From Pseudoruegeria aquimaris (GTDB taxonomy: Bacteria; Pseudomonadota; Alphaproteobacteria; Rhodobacterales; Rhodobacteraceae): a stretch of 64,000 nucleotides of DNA. Below are positions 24,745 to 32,879 of this stretch, piece after piece. The stretch lies in contig NZ_FWFQ01000012.1 in the NCBI RefSeq assembly GCF_900172235.1, forward strand, positions 46,939 to 110,938. The letters are read 5' to 3'. Each line of letters begins with the position of its first letter. The first letter of the stretch is position 1. The translations under genes and the position numbers were made by a program. The notes beneath the pieces were generated by a model that ran no database searches, had not been told where the DNA came from, and saw nothing but the letters and a program-made list of their open reading frames with translations.

Positions 24745-26798
24745 GGTGCGGGCTCCTCCTTCATGCGGATCAGGGCGTCGGCGGCGTAGGCGGCCCAGGG
24801 GGTGCACATCAGCGGATTGATTTCCACCTCCTGCACGGCGCCGCGGTGGGCTTCGACGAAATCCTGCACCGAAAGCACCGCCTGCACCACGGTGTCCATG
24901 TCCGCGGCGGCCATGCCCCGGTAGCCGGCCAGCAGCCTGTGGATCTTCAGGTCTTCCAGCGCGGCGCGCACCTCGCTCTCGGTGAGCGGCAGCAGCAGCG
25001 AGGCGCTGTCGGCCAGCAGCTCGGTCAGGACGCCGCCGGCGGCCAGCGTCAGCACGTAGCCATGGGCCGGGTCCGCCACCACGCCGATCAGCAGTTCCGC
25101 CACCGTATCGGTGATCATCTCCTCGACAAGGAAGCTTTCGGCCGGCATCGCCTGGGCGGCTGCCAGCACTTCCTCGCCGCCCAAGAGGCCCAGCTTCACC
25201 GCGCCGGCCTCCGTCTTGTGGGCCACGCCCTCGCCCTTCAGCGCCACCGGCACCCCGAAGCGATCCGCCAGCAGCCCGGCCGCCTCGGGGCTTTCGGCGC
25301 GCCCCGAGGCCGGCACGCGGAGGCCGTGGCGGGCCAGCATCGCCTTGCCCTCCGCCTCGCTCAGGACGCGGGTCGCCCCGGCGTTCCGGGGCGCGGGCCA
25401 GACGGCGGGCGCGGGGGGACGGTCGAGGCTCTCGCCGAGATAGGCGGCGGCTTCGATCGCCGTGATCGCCTCGCGCAGACCGTGCAGCGGCGCGATCCCC
25501 TCGGCGAGCAGGGTCTGGGCCATGGCTTCGGGCATCGTGTCCTGCAGGGTCGTCACCAGCGCCATCGGGGTGGGGCGCGCCTTGCGGGCGATGCGCATGC
25601 CTTCGATCACGCAATTCCAGTCCGAGCCGTCGCAGCGGTCCGGGCGGGGGAAATCCATGATCACGCAGGCGAGGCTGAGATCGGGATCGAGCATCGCGGT
25701 GAAGGCTTCGCCCAGGGCCTCGGTGTTGCGCCAGATGTAGGTGTGGTAGTCGAGCGGGTTGTTGAGCGCCACCATCGGCCCGAGGGCGGCGCGCAGATCG
25801 CGGCGCTGGCGGGCGTTCAGCGGCGGGAAGCAGACGCCCCGGCCCTCGGCGACATCGGCGATCAGCCCAGCCTCGCCGCCGGAGCAGGAGAGCGAGGCGA
25901 TGCGGTTGCTCGGAAGCGGGCCGACGGCATGGAGCAGCTTGAGCGTTTCCAGCAGTTGCGGCAGGCTTTCGACCTGCGCGAAGCCGAGCCGTTTCAGGAA
26001 GGCGCGCGCGCCGGCGTCGCTGCCGGCAAGCGAGGCGGTGTGGCTGATCGTGGCCTGCTGCGCCAGCGCGCTGCGCCCGGCCTTCAGCGCCACAACCGGC
26101 TTTCTCAGCCGCCGCGCGGTCTCGGCCAGGGCCTCGAAGGCCGCCGTATCGTTCACGCCCTCGATGTGCAGCCCCAGCGCCGTGACGCGCGGATCTGCCA
26201 GCATCGCTTCGCCGATGGCAGCCAGGCTCAGCTGCGCCTGGTTGCCCGCCGTGGCCACGTAGGCCAGCGGCAGGCCGCCCTGGGTCATCGAGATGTTCAT
26301 GGAGATGTTGGAGGACTGGCTGATCACCGCCACCCCGCTTTCGCCCCGCTGCCCGCCCTGCTGGTCGGGCCAGAGCGCGACTCCGTCGAGGTAGCTGACG
26401 AAGCCGTAGCAGTTGGGGCCGATGAGGGGCATCTCGCCGGCGGCCTCCAGCAGCCGCGCCTGGAGATCGGAGGCGGAGCCGTCCTCGGCGCTGGCCTCGG
26501 CGAAACCGCTGGCGAGGCAGACGACGCCGCCGCAGCCCTGCGCCGAGAGCGCCTCCACCGCGTCGATGGAGGCATGGCGGTTGACGCAGATCAGCGCGGC
26601 ATCCGGCGTTTCGGGCAGATCCGCGACGCTCGGGTAGGCCGGGGCGCCCGCGAGGCTGTCGCGCGTGGGGTGGACGACCCAGATCGGGCCGACGTAGCCC
26701 AGCGCGCGGCAGTTCTGGATCACGTTCTCCGCCCAGACACCGCCGCCGATGACGGCGATGCTGGCAGGCTTGAGAAGGCGGCTCAGGTCTCTCTTCAT
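24741..26798 (-). CDS. ADP-forming-type acyl-CoA synthetase (fused alpha and beta subunits)
   Basis: NDP-forming acyl-CoA ligase of 685 aa. Order: CoA-binding Rossmann domain (about 10-130; VIGGGVWAENVI), succinyl-CoA-ligase-like domains (150-440) with the expected phospho-histidine H253 in ISHTASLAGS, and an ATP-grasp domain (465-685; GVPVALKGEGVAHKTEAGAVKLG). It sits between an acyl-CoA dehydrogenase (4 nt gap) and a CaiD-like hydratase (4 nt overlap). It probably makes the CoA ester used by both; gamma-butyrobetaine or carnitine is the likely acid. This differs from AMP-forming CaiC and from the CoA-transferase CaiB. Confidence 0.83.
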   Translation of the reverse strand: MKRDLSRLLKPASIAVIGGGVWAENVIQNCRALGYVGPIWVVHPTRDSLAGAPAYPSVADLPETPDAALICVNRHASIDAVEALSAQGCGGVVCLASGFAEASAEDGSASDLQARLLEAAGEMPLIGPNCYGFVSYLDGVALWPDQQGGQRGESGVAVISQSSNISMNISMTQGGLPLAYVATAGNQAQLSLAAIGEAMLADPRVTALGLHIEGVNDTAAFEALAETARRLRKPVVALKAGRSALAQQATISHTASLAGSDAGARAFLKRLGFAQVESLPQLLETLKLLHAVGPLPSNRIASLSCSGGEAGLIADVAEGRGVCFPPLNARQRRDLRAALGPMVALNNPLDYHTYIWRNTEALGEAFTAMLDPDLSLACVIMDFPRPDRCDGSDWNCVIEGMRIARKARPTPMALVTTLQDTMPEAMAQTLLAEGIAPLHGLREAITAIEAAAYLGESLDRPPAPAVWPAPRNAGATRVLSEAEGKAMLARHGLRVPASGRAESPEAAGLLADRFGVPVALKGEGVAHKTEAGAVKLGLLGGEEVLAAAQAMPAESFLVEEMITDTVAELLIGVVADPAHGYVLTLAAGGVLTELLADSASLLLPLTESEVRAALEDLKIHRLLAGYRGMAAADMDTVVQAVLSVQDFVEAHRGAVQEVEINPLMCTPWAAYAADALIRMKEEPAP

Positions 26799-26802
26799 GG
26801 CC

Positions 26803-27963
26803 TCAGGCTCCAAGTGGCCGCAGCAGATCGCGGCTGATGATGTGGCGTTGGATTTCGCTGGTTCCGTCCCAGATGCGCTCCACCCGCGCATCGCGCCAGA
26901 AACGCTCGATGGGGAAATCGTCCATCAGCCCCATGCCGCCGAAGATCTGCAGCGTGGCATCGGTGACGCGGGCGAGCATCTCGGAGGCGTAGAGCTTGGC
27001 GGAGGCGATCTCGCGGTTGGCGGGCAGGCCCTGATCGAGCCGCCAGGCCGCGGCGAGCGTGAGCCAGTCCGCCGCGTCGATCTCGGTGATCATGTCGGCG
27101 ATCTGGAAGCCTACGCCCTGGAATTTGCCGATGGGCTGGCCGAATTGCTTGCGTTCGGCGGCATAGTTCAACGCGTAGTCGAAGCAGCGCCGTGCCCGTC
27201 CCACGCAGAAGGCGGCCACCGTGAGGCGCGTGGCGTAGAGCCATTCGTTCATCACCGCGAAACCGCCGTCCACTTCGCCCAGCACCTGCGCATCCGGCAG
27301 GCGGCAGTCATCGAAGGTGAGCACGTAGTTCCTGTAGCCCCTGTGGCTGACCGAGGTGTAGCCCTCGCGCACCTCGAACCCCGGCGTGCCGCGGTCCACG
27401 AGGAAGGTGGTGATGCGCTTTTTCGGCCCCTTGGGGGTGTCGTCCTCCCCCGTGGCGATGAAGACGATGAAAAAATCCGCGTGCTCCGCACCGGAGATGA
27501 AGTGCTTGGAACCGTTGACGACCCAATCGCCGCCCTCCCGGCGCGCCGCGCATTTCATGCCGCGCACGTCGGAGCCCGCATCGGGCTCCGTCATGGCGAG
27601 CGCGTCCATCCTTTCGCCGCGCACGGCGGGCAGGAGGTAGCGTTCGCGCTGCTCCTCGTTGCAGGCCATCAGGATGTTCTGCGGGCGGCCGAAGAAATGG
27701 GTGAGCGCCATGGAGCCGCGGCCCAGTTCGCGCTCCACCAGCGTGAAATCGAGGTGCGACAGCCCCGCGCCGCCCACGCTTTCGGGGAAATTGCAGGCGT
27801 AGAAGCCGAGGTCGATGCATTTCCGCTTGATCGCTTCGCCGAGCGCGCGGGGGACCTGCCCGCTGCGCTCAACTTCAGCTTCGTGGGGATAGATCTCATG
27901 CTCCACGAAGCTGCGCACCGTGGAGACGATCATCTCCTGTTCCTCGCTCAGACCGAACTGCAT
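26803..27963 (-). CDS. acyl-CoA dehydrogenase, CaiA-like (gamma-butyrobetainyl-CoA dehydrogenase candidate)
   Basis: FAD enzyme of 386 aa that introduces a trans-2 double bond in an acyl-CoA. Motifs: AMTEPDAGSDVRG near residue 125, the YAAERKQFGQPIGKFQ segment near 275, and the C-terminal QIFGGMG and RIWDGTSEIQRHIISR. The catalytic base is expected in the VERIWDGTSEIQ region. ATG 27963 starts 1 nt after the carnitine dehydrogenase stop. With the ligase and hydratase it forms a three-step CoA route. Substrate is inferred. Confidence 0.85.
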   Translation of the reverse strand: MQFGLSEEQEMIVSTVRSFVEHEIYPHEAEVERSGQVPRALGEAIKRKCIDLGFYACNFPESVGGAGLSHLDFTLVERELGRGSMALTHFFGRPQNILMACNEEQRERYLLPAVRGERMDALAMTEPDAGSDVRGMKCAARREGGDWVVNGSKHFISGAEHADFFIVFIATGEDDTPKGPKKRITTFLVDRGTPGFEVREGYTSVSHRGYRNYVLTFDDCRLPDAQVLGEVDGGFAVMNEWLYATRLTVAAFCVGRARRCFDYALNYAAERKQFGQPIGKFQGVGFQIADMITEIDAADWLTLAAAWRLDQGLPANREIASAKLYASEMLARVTDATLQIFGGMGLMDDFPIERFWRDARVERIWDGTSEIQRHIISRDLLRPLGA

Positions 27964-27964
27964 G

Positions 27965-29374
27965 TCACGCCTCCCGATGTGCGGCTGCCAGTGCCTCGAC
28001 GCGCGCCAGAACCTCGGGCTGCGGCGGGCAGGATTTGCGGGTTTCAAGGCTGACGTGCAGCAAGAACTGGGTGCAGGTGGCCAGGAGCGCACCATCGGCG
28101 GCGCGGCGCATTTCGTGGGACATTCCCAACTTCTTGCCCGCGCCCGTGGTCACGCGCGTCGCCACCTCGATGGCTTCACCCGCATGGGTTTCGAACAGGT
28201 ATTTCACCGAGGTTTCCACGGTGAAATAGCTGTTTCCGCCCGCGATATAGGCGGCATCGGCCCCGACATGGGCCATCACCGCATCGGCGGCGTCCGAGAA
28301 TACCTGCCCGTAGCGGCCTTCGTTCATGTGGCCGTTGTAATCCGTCCAGTCCACCGGCACCGTCCGGCGCACGGTGATCAGCGGCACGGTATCGGCAAGG
28401 GGCTGTGCCATCGCGGCTTCGTGGGCATTCAGAAGCGCCCCGGCGGCAGCATCGCGCTGGCGCAGCGCGCGCAGCATGGCCACGAGGTTGTCATCGCGCA
28501 GCCGCTCCAGCTCCCGAATGCCCATGTGGCCGGATTGCGCATCCGATTGCCCGGCGATCAGTTCCACCAGATCGTCGGTGAACTCCGGCACGTCCATCAG
28601 CTTCGTCCAGGGCCATTTCAGCGCCGGGCCGAACTGGGCCATGAAGTGCTTCATCCCCGCCTCGCCCCCGGCGATGCGATAGGTTTCAAACAGCCCCATC
28701 TGCGCCCAGCGCAGGCCGAAGCCCATGCGGATCGCCTCGTCGATCTCGCCGGTGGTGGCAATCCCGTCCTTCACCAGCCAGAGCGCCTCCCGCCAGACGG
28801 CTTCGAGCAGACGGTCGGCGATATGGGCGTCGATCTCGGCGCGCACGTGCAGCGGGAACATGCCAAGGCCGGTGAGCGTGGCTTTGGCCGTGTCCAGCAC
28901 CTCGGGACGGGTGGCGGCGGAAGGCACAAGCTCCACCAACGGCAGCAGGTAGACCGGGTTGAACGGGTGGGCCACGAGCACCGCGCCGGGGCGGGACAAC
29001 CCCTCCTGCAACTGGCTCGGCGTGAAGCCCGATGTGGAGGAGCCGATCACCGCGTTCCGCGGGGCGTGCGCCGTGATCTCCGCCAGCACCCGATGCTTGA
29101 GGTCGAGCCGTTCGGGCACGCTCTCCTGCACCCAATCCGCGCCCGCCACGGCCTCGGCGACGGAACCGCAGAGGGTGAGCCTGCCCTCCGGCGGCAAGGC
29201 GCGGTCATAGAGCATCGGCAGGGCGCGCCGCGCGCCTGCCAGCACCGCACCAACCTTGCGTTCGGCCTCCGGGTCCGGATCATGGAGCCGCACGTCCCAG
29301 CCGTTGAGCAGGAAGCGCGCAAGCCAGCCGCCGCCGATGACGCCCCCTCCGATGATTGCTGCCGTCTTGCTCAT
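27965..29374 (-). CDS. lcdH: L-carnitine 3-dehydrogenase fused to a thioesterase domain
   Basis: Two-domain enzyme of 469 aa. Residues 1-310 are a 3-hydroxyacyl-CoA-dehydrogenase-like NAD enzyme (GGGVIGGGW near 9, ESVPERLDLKHRVL, AHPFNPVYLLPLVE) that oxidises L-carnitine to 3-dehydrocarnitine. Residues about 325-469 are a hotdog thioesterase (WTDYNGHMNEGRY), which in such fusions hydrolyses betainyl-CoA to glycine betaine. The BKACE enzyme encoded upstream performs the step in between. Assignment rests on family architecture and clustering with a GlxA-type regulator. Confidence 0.9.
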   Translation of the reverse strand: MSKTAAIIGGGVIGGGWLARFLLNGWDVRLHDPDPEAERKVGAVLAGARRALPMLYDRALPPEGRLTLCGSVAEAVAGADWVQESVPERLDLKHRVLAEITAHAPRNAVIGSSTSGFTPSQLQEGLSRPGAVLVAHPFNPVYLLPLVELVPSAATRPEVLDTAKATLTGLGMFPLHVRAEIDAHIADRLLEAVWREALWLVKDGIATTGEIDEAIRMGFGLRWAQMGLFETYRIAGGEAGMKHFMAQFGPALKWPWTKLMDVPEFTDDLVELIAGQSDAQSGHMGIRELERLRDDNLVAMLRALRQRDAAAGALLNAHEAAMAQPLADTVPLITVRRTVPVDWTDYNGHMNEGRYGQVFSDAADAVMAHVGADAAYIAGGNSYFTVETSVKYLFETHAGEAIEVATRVTTGAGKKLGMSHEMRRAADGALLATCTQFLLHVSLETRKSCPPQPEVLARVEALAAAHREA

Positions 29375-29419
29375 GGGCGGGGCTCCTTGTCGATCCTGCG
29401 CGCGGGCGGCGTGGCCACC

Positions 29420-29974
29420 TCAGTTGCCGGGCTGTTGGGGGTAGAAGAGTTTCGAGGTGTCGTAGCCGGCCCCGGCCAGCACCGACTTGGCGGCCGCAAG
29501 CTGGGCGTCGGAAATCTGCGGTGTGCGGGCCAGGATCCAGCCGGTGGAGCCCTTGGGGTTGCCCACGACGGCCACGTCGTAGCCTTCGGTCACGTCCAGC
29601 ACCCAGTAGTCGCCGCGCACGAAGGGCAGCGGCAGCCAGGGCACGAAGGTGACGCTCAGCTCGCCCGGCGCCTCCACGCGGGCGACGCCTTCGGACTGCT
29701 TCACCTCGCCGTCCAGCCCCCCGTCACGGCAGGTGTTGACCACGGAGATCTGGCCATCCTCGCGCAGGGCGTATTCCGCCGTGACCCCGGCGCAGCCCTT
29801 CTCGAACCAGTTGGGAAAGCGGGCGATTTCATACCAGAGGCCGAGGTAGCGCTCCACGTCGAGGCTCTCGACGGCGGCGATCGGCACGTCGCGGTCGCGG
29901 TATTTGTCGGCCAGGGCGGCAGGGGCCGTGGCGAGGGCGAAAAGCGCGGTGGCGGCGAGGGTGCGGAAGATCAT
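29420..29974 (-). CDS. lipocalin family protein (Blc-like), exported
   Basis: 184 aa with a signal peptide (about 1-22, ending ALADKY) and the lipocalin signature GLWYEIARFPNWFEKGC near residues 45-61, then TCRDGGLDGEV and an eight-stranded-barrel pattern. No lipobox Cys, so probably periplasmic rather than lipid-anchored. Lipocalins bind small hydrophobic ligands. Its start overlaps the BKACE stop by 4 nt (ATGA), placing it inside the carnitine operon, where its role is unclear; binding a long-chain acyl-carnitine or its released fatty acid is a guess. Confidence 0.88.
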   Translation of the reverse strand: MIFRTLAATALFALATAPAALADKYRDRDVPIAAVESLDVERYLGLWYEIARFPNWFEKGCAGVTAEYALREDGQISVVNTCRDGGLDGEVKQSEGVARVEAPGELSVTFVPWLPLPFVRGDYWVLDVTEGYDVAVVGNPKGSTGWILARTPQISDAQLAAAKSVLAGAGYDTSKLFYPQQPGN

Positions 29975-30885
29975 GTTCGTGGGCTCCTTTTCTGCAAGCC
30001 CAACTTAGCCCGAACCTCCGCCGGGCCAATCACCCGCGCGCCCATGTTTTCCACCACCGTCACCGCCCGCTCCACCAGCTGCGCGTTGGTGGCCAGCACG
30101 CCCTTTTCGAGCCAGAGGTTGTCTTCCAGCCCCACGCGCACGTTACCGCCCGCCAGCACGGCGGCGGCGGCATAGGCCATCTGGTTGCGCCCCAGCGAGA
30201 AGGCCGAGAACGTCCAGCCCTGCGGGACGTTGTTGACCATCGCCATGAAGGTATTCAGGTCGTCCGGCGCGCCCCAGGGCACCCCCATGCAGAGTTGCAC
30301 GAGGGCCGGATCCGAGAGCACGCCTTCCTCCACCAGCTGCTTGGCGAACCAGAGATGCCCCGTGTCGAAAGCCTCGATCTCGGGCTTCACGCCCAGCTCC
30401 GTCATCATCGTGCCCATGGCGCGCAGCATGCCGGGGGTGTTCGTCATCACGTAGTCGGCCTCGGCGAAATTCATCGTGCCGCAATCCAGCGTGCAAATTT
30501 CCGGCAGGCATTCGGCCACATGGGCCACGCGCTCGGTTGCGCCGATCATGTCGGTGCCCGCCGGGTTCACCGGCAGCGGCGCTTCGGTGGAGCCAAAGAC
30601 CATATCGCCGCCCATGCCGGCGGTGAGGTTCAGAACCACGTCCACCTCGGCGTCGCGGATTCGCTCCGTCACTTCGCGGTAGAGATCGAGCCTGCGCGAG
30701 GGCGCGCCGGTTTCGGGATCGCGCACATGGCAATGCACGATGGCAGCGCCCGCCTTGGCCGCATCGATGGCGCTCTCGGCGATCTGCCTGGGCGATCGCG
30801 GCACGTGGGGCGAGCGATCCTGCGTGCCGCCGGATCCGGTAACGGCGCAGGTGATGAAGACCTCGCGGTTCATGGAAAGCGGCAT
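29971..30885 (-). CDS. 3-keto acid cleavage enzyme (BKACE, DUF849), dehydrocarnitine-cleaving
   Basis: Zinc-dependent enzyme of 304 aa that cleaves a beta-keto acid with acetyl-CoA. With dehydrocarnitine it would give betainyl-CoA and acetoacetate. HCHVRD (residues 51-56) supplies two zinc-ligand His; LDCGTMNFA, FDTGHL and GVPWGAPDD are the other conserved blocks. ATG 30885 is preferred because GGAG lies 6-7 nt upstream; ATG 30873 and an upstream frame to 30924 are less likely. First gene of the six-gene minus-strand operon, divergent from the regulator. Confidence 0.88.
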   Translation of the reverse strand: MPLSMNREVFITCAVTGSGGTQDRSPHVPRSPRQIAESAIDAAKAGAAIVHCHVRDPETGAPSRRLDLYREVTERIRDAEVDVVLNLTAGMGGDMVFGSTEAPLPVNPAGTDMIGATERVAHVAECLPEICTLDCGTMNFAEADYVMTNTPGMLRAMGTMMTELGVKPEIEAFDTGHLWFAKQLVEEGVLSDPALVQLCMGVPWGAPDDLNTFMAMVNNVPQGWTFSAFSLGRNQMAYAAAAVLAGGNVRVGLEDNLWLEKGVLATNAQLVERAVTVVENMGARVIGPAEVRAKLGLQKRSPRT

Positions 30886-30920
30886 GGCAGGCTCCGTGGC
30901 TCGGGTTTCGGATGAGATAC

Positions 30921-30949
30921 CCAATCACGGCTTGCAGGCAGGCGATTGG
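30921..30949. promoter_or_regulatory. inverted repeat in the BKACE-cdhR divergent region
   Basis: CCAATC (30921-30926) and GATTGG (30944-30949), 17 nt apart, overlapping the cdhR promoter. Candidate site for the GlxA-type activator; short arms make it tentative. Confidence 0.35.
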
Positions 30950-30960
30950 CCACTTTAGAC
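30932..30960 (+). promoter_or_regulatory. promoter of cdhR, predicting a leaderless message
   Basis: TTGCAG (30932-30937), 17 nt, TTAGAC (30955-30960). The ATG at 30968 lies only 7 nt after the -10 box and has no Shine-Dalgarno sequence, as expected for a leaderless transcript. Confidence 0.4.
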
Positions 30961-30967
30961 ATAGATC

Positions 30968-31942
30968 ATGCAGAAATGGACAAAATCACCCGCCGCACCG
31001 CAGCAAGTTTCGCTGCTGCTGTTCGACGATTTTTCCAACCACTGCCTCGCGAACGCGCTGGAGCCCCTGCGCGCGGCCAACACGATTTTGGGCCGGCCCG
31101 TCTACCACTGGCAGTTCCTCACGCCTACCGGAGAGCCGGTGCAGTCTTCCTCGGGGCTGCCGATCCTGCCCCACGGCGCGCTGGGCGCCTGCGGGCCGTG
31201 CGACATCTTCATGGTCATCGCCAGCTACAACTACCGCGCCCTCTCAACGCCCCACACGCTCACCGGGCTGCGCCGGGCCGCCCGCTCCGCCGGGCTAATG
31301 GCCGGGCTTGATACCGGCGGCTGGATCATGGCCGAAGCCGGCCTTCTGGAGGGGCGCGAGGCCACCGTGCACTGGGATGCGCTGCCCGAATTCGAGGAGC
31401 GCTTCCTCGGGGTTTCCGCCCAGCGCGCACCCCATGTCTTCGACGGCGACCGCGCCACCTGCGCCGGAGCCATGGCCAGCTTCGATTTCGTCCTGCGCCT
31501 GATCGAGGCGCGCCACGGCACCGCGCTGAGCGTGGACATCGAGAGCTTCTTCCTGCGCGAAAGCCGCAACCTGCAACTGCGCCACGGGCCCGTCTCGCGC
31601 GACAGGCTCGTTGCCGCCGCGCTCGACAGGATGCGCGCCGAACTGGAAACGCCCCTGCCGCTGCCGGCGATCGCCCGGCAACTGGGCTGCCACGAAAAAC
31701 AGCTCGCCCGGCGCTTCGAGGCGGCGCTCGGGGCCAGCCCCGGCAAGGTCTATCGCCACATCCGGCTCACCGCCGCGAAACGGATAGTGGAACACACCGG
31801 CATCGAGATCGCCGAAATCGCCGTGCGCTGCGGCTACGAGAACGCCAGTGCCCTTTCGCGGGCCTTCCGTCTGCGCTACGGCTGCGCGCCAAGCGCGGCA
31901 CGCCGGGCCGCGCGCGCCCGCAGCCAGCCGAGCCGTCTCTGA
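30968..31942 (+). CDS. cdhR: GlxA-family AraC transcriptional regulator of carnitine catabolism (CdhR-like)
   Basis: 324 aa. Residues about 13-185 form a DJ-1/PfpI-like sensor domain (VSLLLFDDFSNHCLANALEPLRAA, GLDTGGWIMAEAGLL). Residues about 220-320 are an AraC double helix-turn-helix (LPAIARQLGCHEKQLARRFEAALG, then IAEIAVRCGYENASALSRAFR). This is the CdhR/GbdR type of regulator for carnitine and betaine operons. It is divergent from the BKACE-lcdH operon with an 82 bp shared gap, so activation in response to carnitine or dehydrocarnitine is likely. The exact inducer is inferred. Confidence 0.85.
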   Translation: MQKWTKSPAAPQQVSLLLFDDFSNHCLANALEPLRAANTILGRPVYHWQFLTPTGEPVQSSSGLPILPHGALGACGPCDIFMVIASYNYRALSTPHTLTGLRRAARSAGLMAGLDTGGWIMAEAGLLEGREATVHWDALPEFEERFLGVSAQRAPHVFDGDRATCAGAMASFDFVLRLIEARHGTALSVDIESFFLRESRNLQLRHGPVSRDRLVAAALDRMRAELETPLPLPAIARQLGCHEKQLARRFEAALGASPGKVYRHIRLTAAKRIVEHTGIEIAEIAVRCGYENASALSRAFRLRYGCAPSAARRAARARSQPSRL

Positions 31943-31970
31943 CGGCGCAACGCATTCACGAGGAGCCCCC

Positions 31971-32768
31971 ATGCCCGAGATCACCCTGCCCGACGTCACC
32001 CTGCACTGGCAGGAAGCCGGCGACCCGCAGGGCGCACCGGTCGTCTTCGCCCATGCGCTGGGCACCGATGCGCGGCTGTGGGACGCCCTTCTGCCCCTGA
32101 TGCCGGGCGGCCTGCGGCTCATCACCTATGATCTGCGCGGGCACGGGCGCTCCGCGGTGCCGCAGCCGCCCTATTCCATGGGCGCGCTGGTGCGCGACAC
32201 CGAGCGGCTGCTGGACGGCCTCGGCCTGAAGGAGACAGTGTTCGTCGGCCTGTCGATCGGCGGCATGGTGGCACAGGGGCTGGCCGTCAAGCGGCTGGAC
32301 CTCGTGCGCGGGCTAGTGCTGTCCAACACCGCCGCGAAGATCGGCACCCCGAAGCAATGGCAGGCGCGCATGGCTGCTGTCGAGGCCGGCGGCATGGCCG
32401 CGATCGCCCCGGCCACCATCGAGCGCTGGTTCGCCCGCGGCAACCGCTCCAGCCCCGAGGCCGCCCTCTGGCGCGCGCGGCTGGAGGCCACGCCGGCGGC
32501 GGGCTACCTGGGCGGCTGCGCCGCCGTTTCGGGCACGGATTTCTACACCCCCACCTCCGGCCTGCGCCTGCCGACGCTCGGCATCGCGGGCAGCGAGGAC
32601 GGCTCCACCCCGGCGGACCTCGTGCGCGAAACGGTCGATCTGATTCCCGGCGCCGATTTCCGCCTGATCCGCCGCAGCGGCCACCTGCCCTGCGTCGAGC
32701 AGCCCGCCGCCTATGCCGAGATCCTCACCGGGTTCCTCGACAGGATCGGCCACCGGGCGCAGGCCTAG
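31971..32768 (+). CDS. alpha/beta hydrolase, 3-oxoadipate enol-lactonase-like
   Basis: 265 aa, very similar in layout to PcaD: FAHALGTDARLWDALLPLM oxyanion region, YDLRGHGRS, nucleophile GLSIGGM near residue 92, acid in GSEDGSTP and His in GHLPCVE. PcaD opens 3-oxoadipate enol-lactone in the protocatechuate branch, but no other pca gene is present. It follows cdhR by 28 nt with GAGGAG before its ATG, so it may share that transcript and act on another ester or lactone. Family call is firm; the physiological substrate is not. Confidence 0.78.
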   Translation: MPEITLPDVTLHWQEAGDPQGAPVVFAHALGTDARLWDALLPLMPGGLRLITYDLRGHGRSAVPQPPYSMGALVRDTERLLDGLGLKETVFVGLSIGGMVAQGLAVKRLDLVRGLVLSNTAAKIGTPKQWQARMAAVEAGGMAAIAPATIERWFARGNRSSPEAALWRARLEATPAAGYLGGCAAVSGTDFYTPTSGLRLPTLGIAGSEDGSTPADLVRETVDLIPGADFRLIRRSGHLPCVEQPAAYAEILTGFLDRIGHRAQA

Positions 32769-32879
32769 TTCCGCCGGCGCCCATTTCTTGGGCAGATGGC
32801 CCCGATACAGGCACGGCGGCGGGTTTCGCCCGGCGTGATGCGCTTGACTTAGCTGCCGGCTTGGGCCGAGGCTGCCGTC

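Noticed and set aside
24846..26837. 663-residue frame opposite the CoA ligase
   Set aside because: Shadow of a well-supported gene with complete motifs on the other strand.
31971..32768. Start of a protocatechuate (pca) operon
   Set aside because: Only the PcaD-like gene is present; the next genes belong to the Anbu operon.
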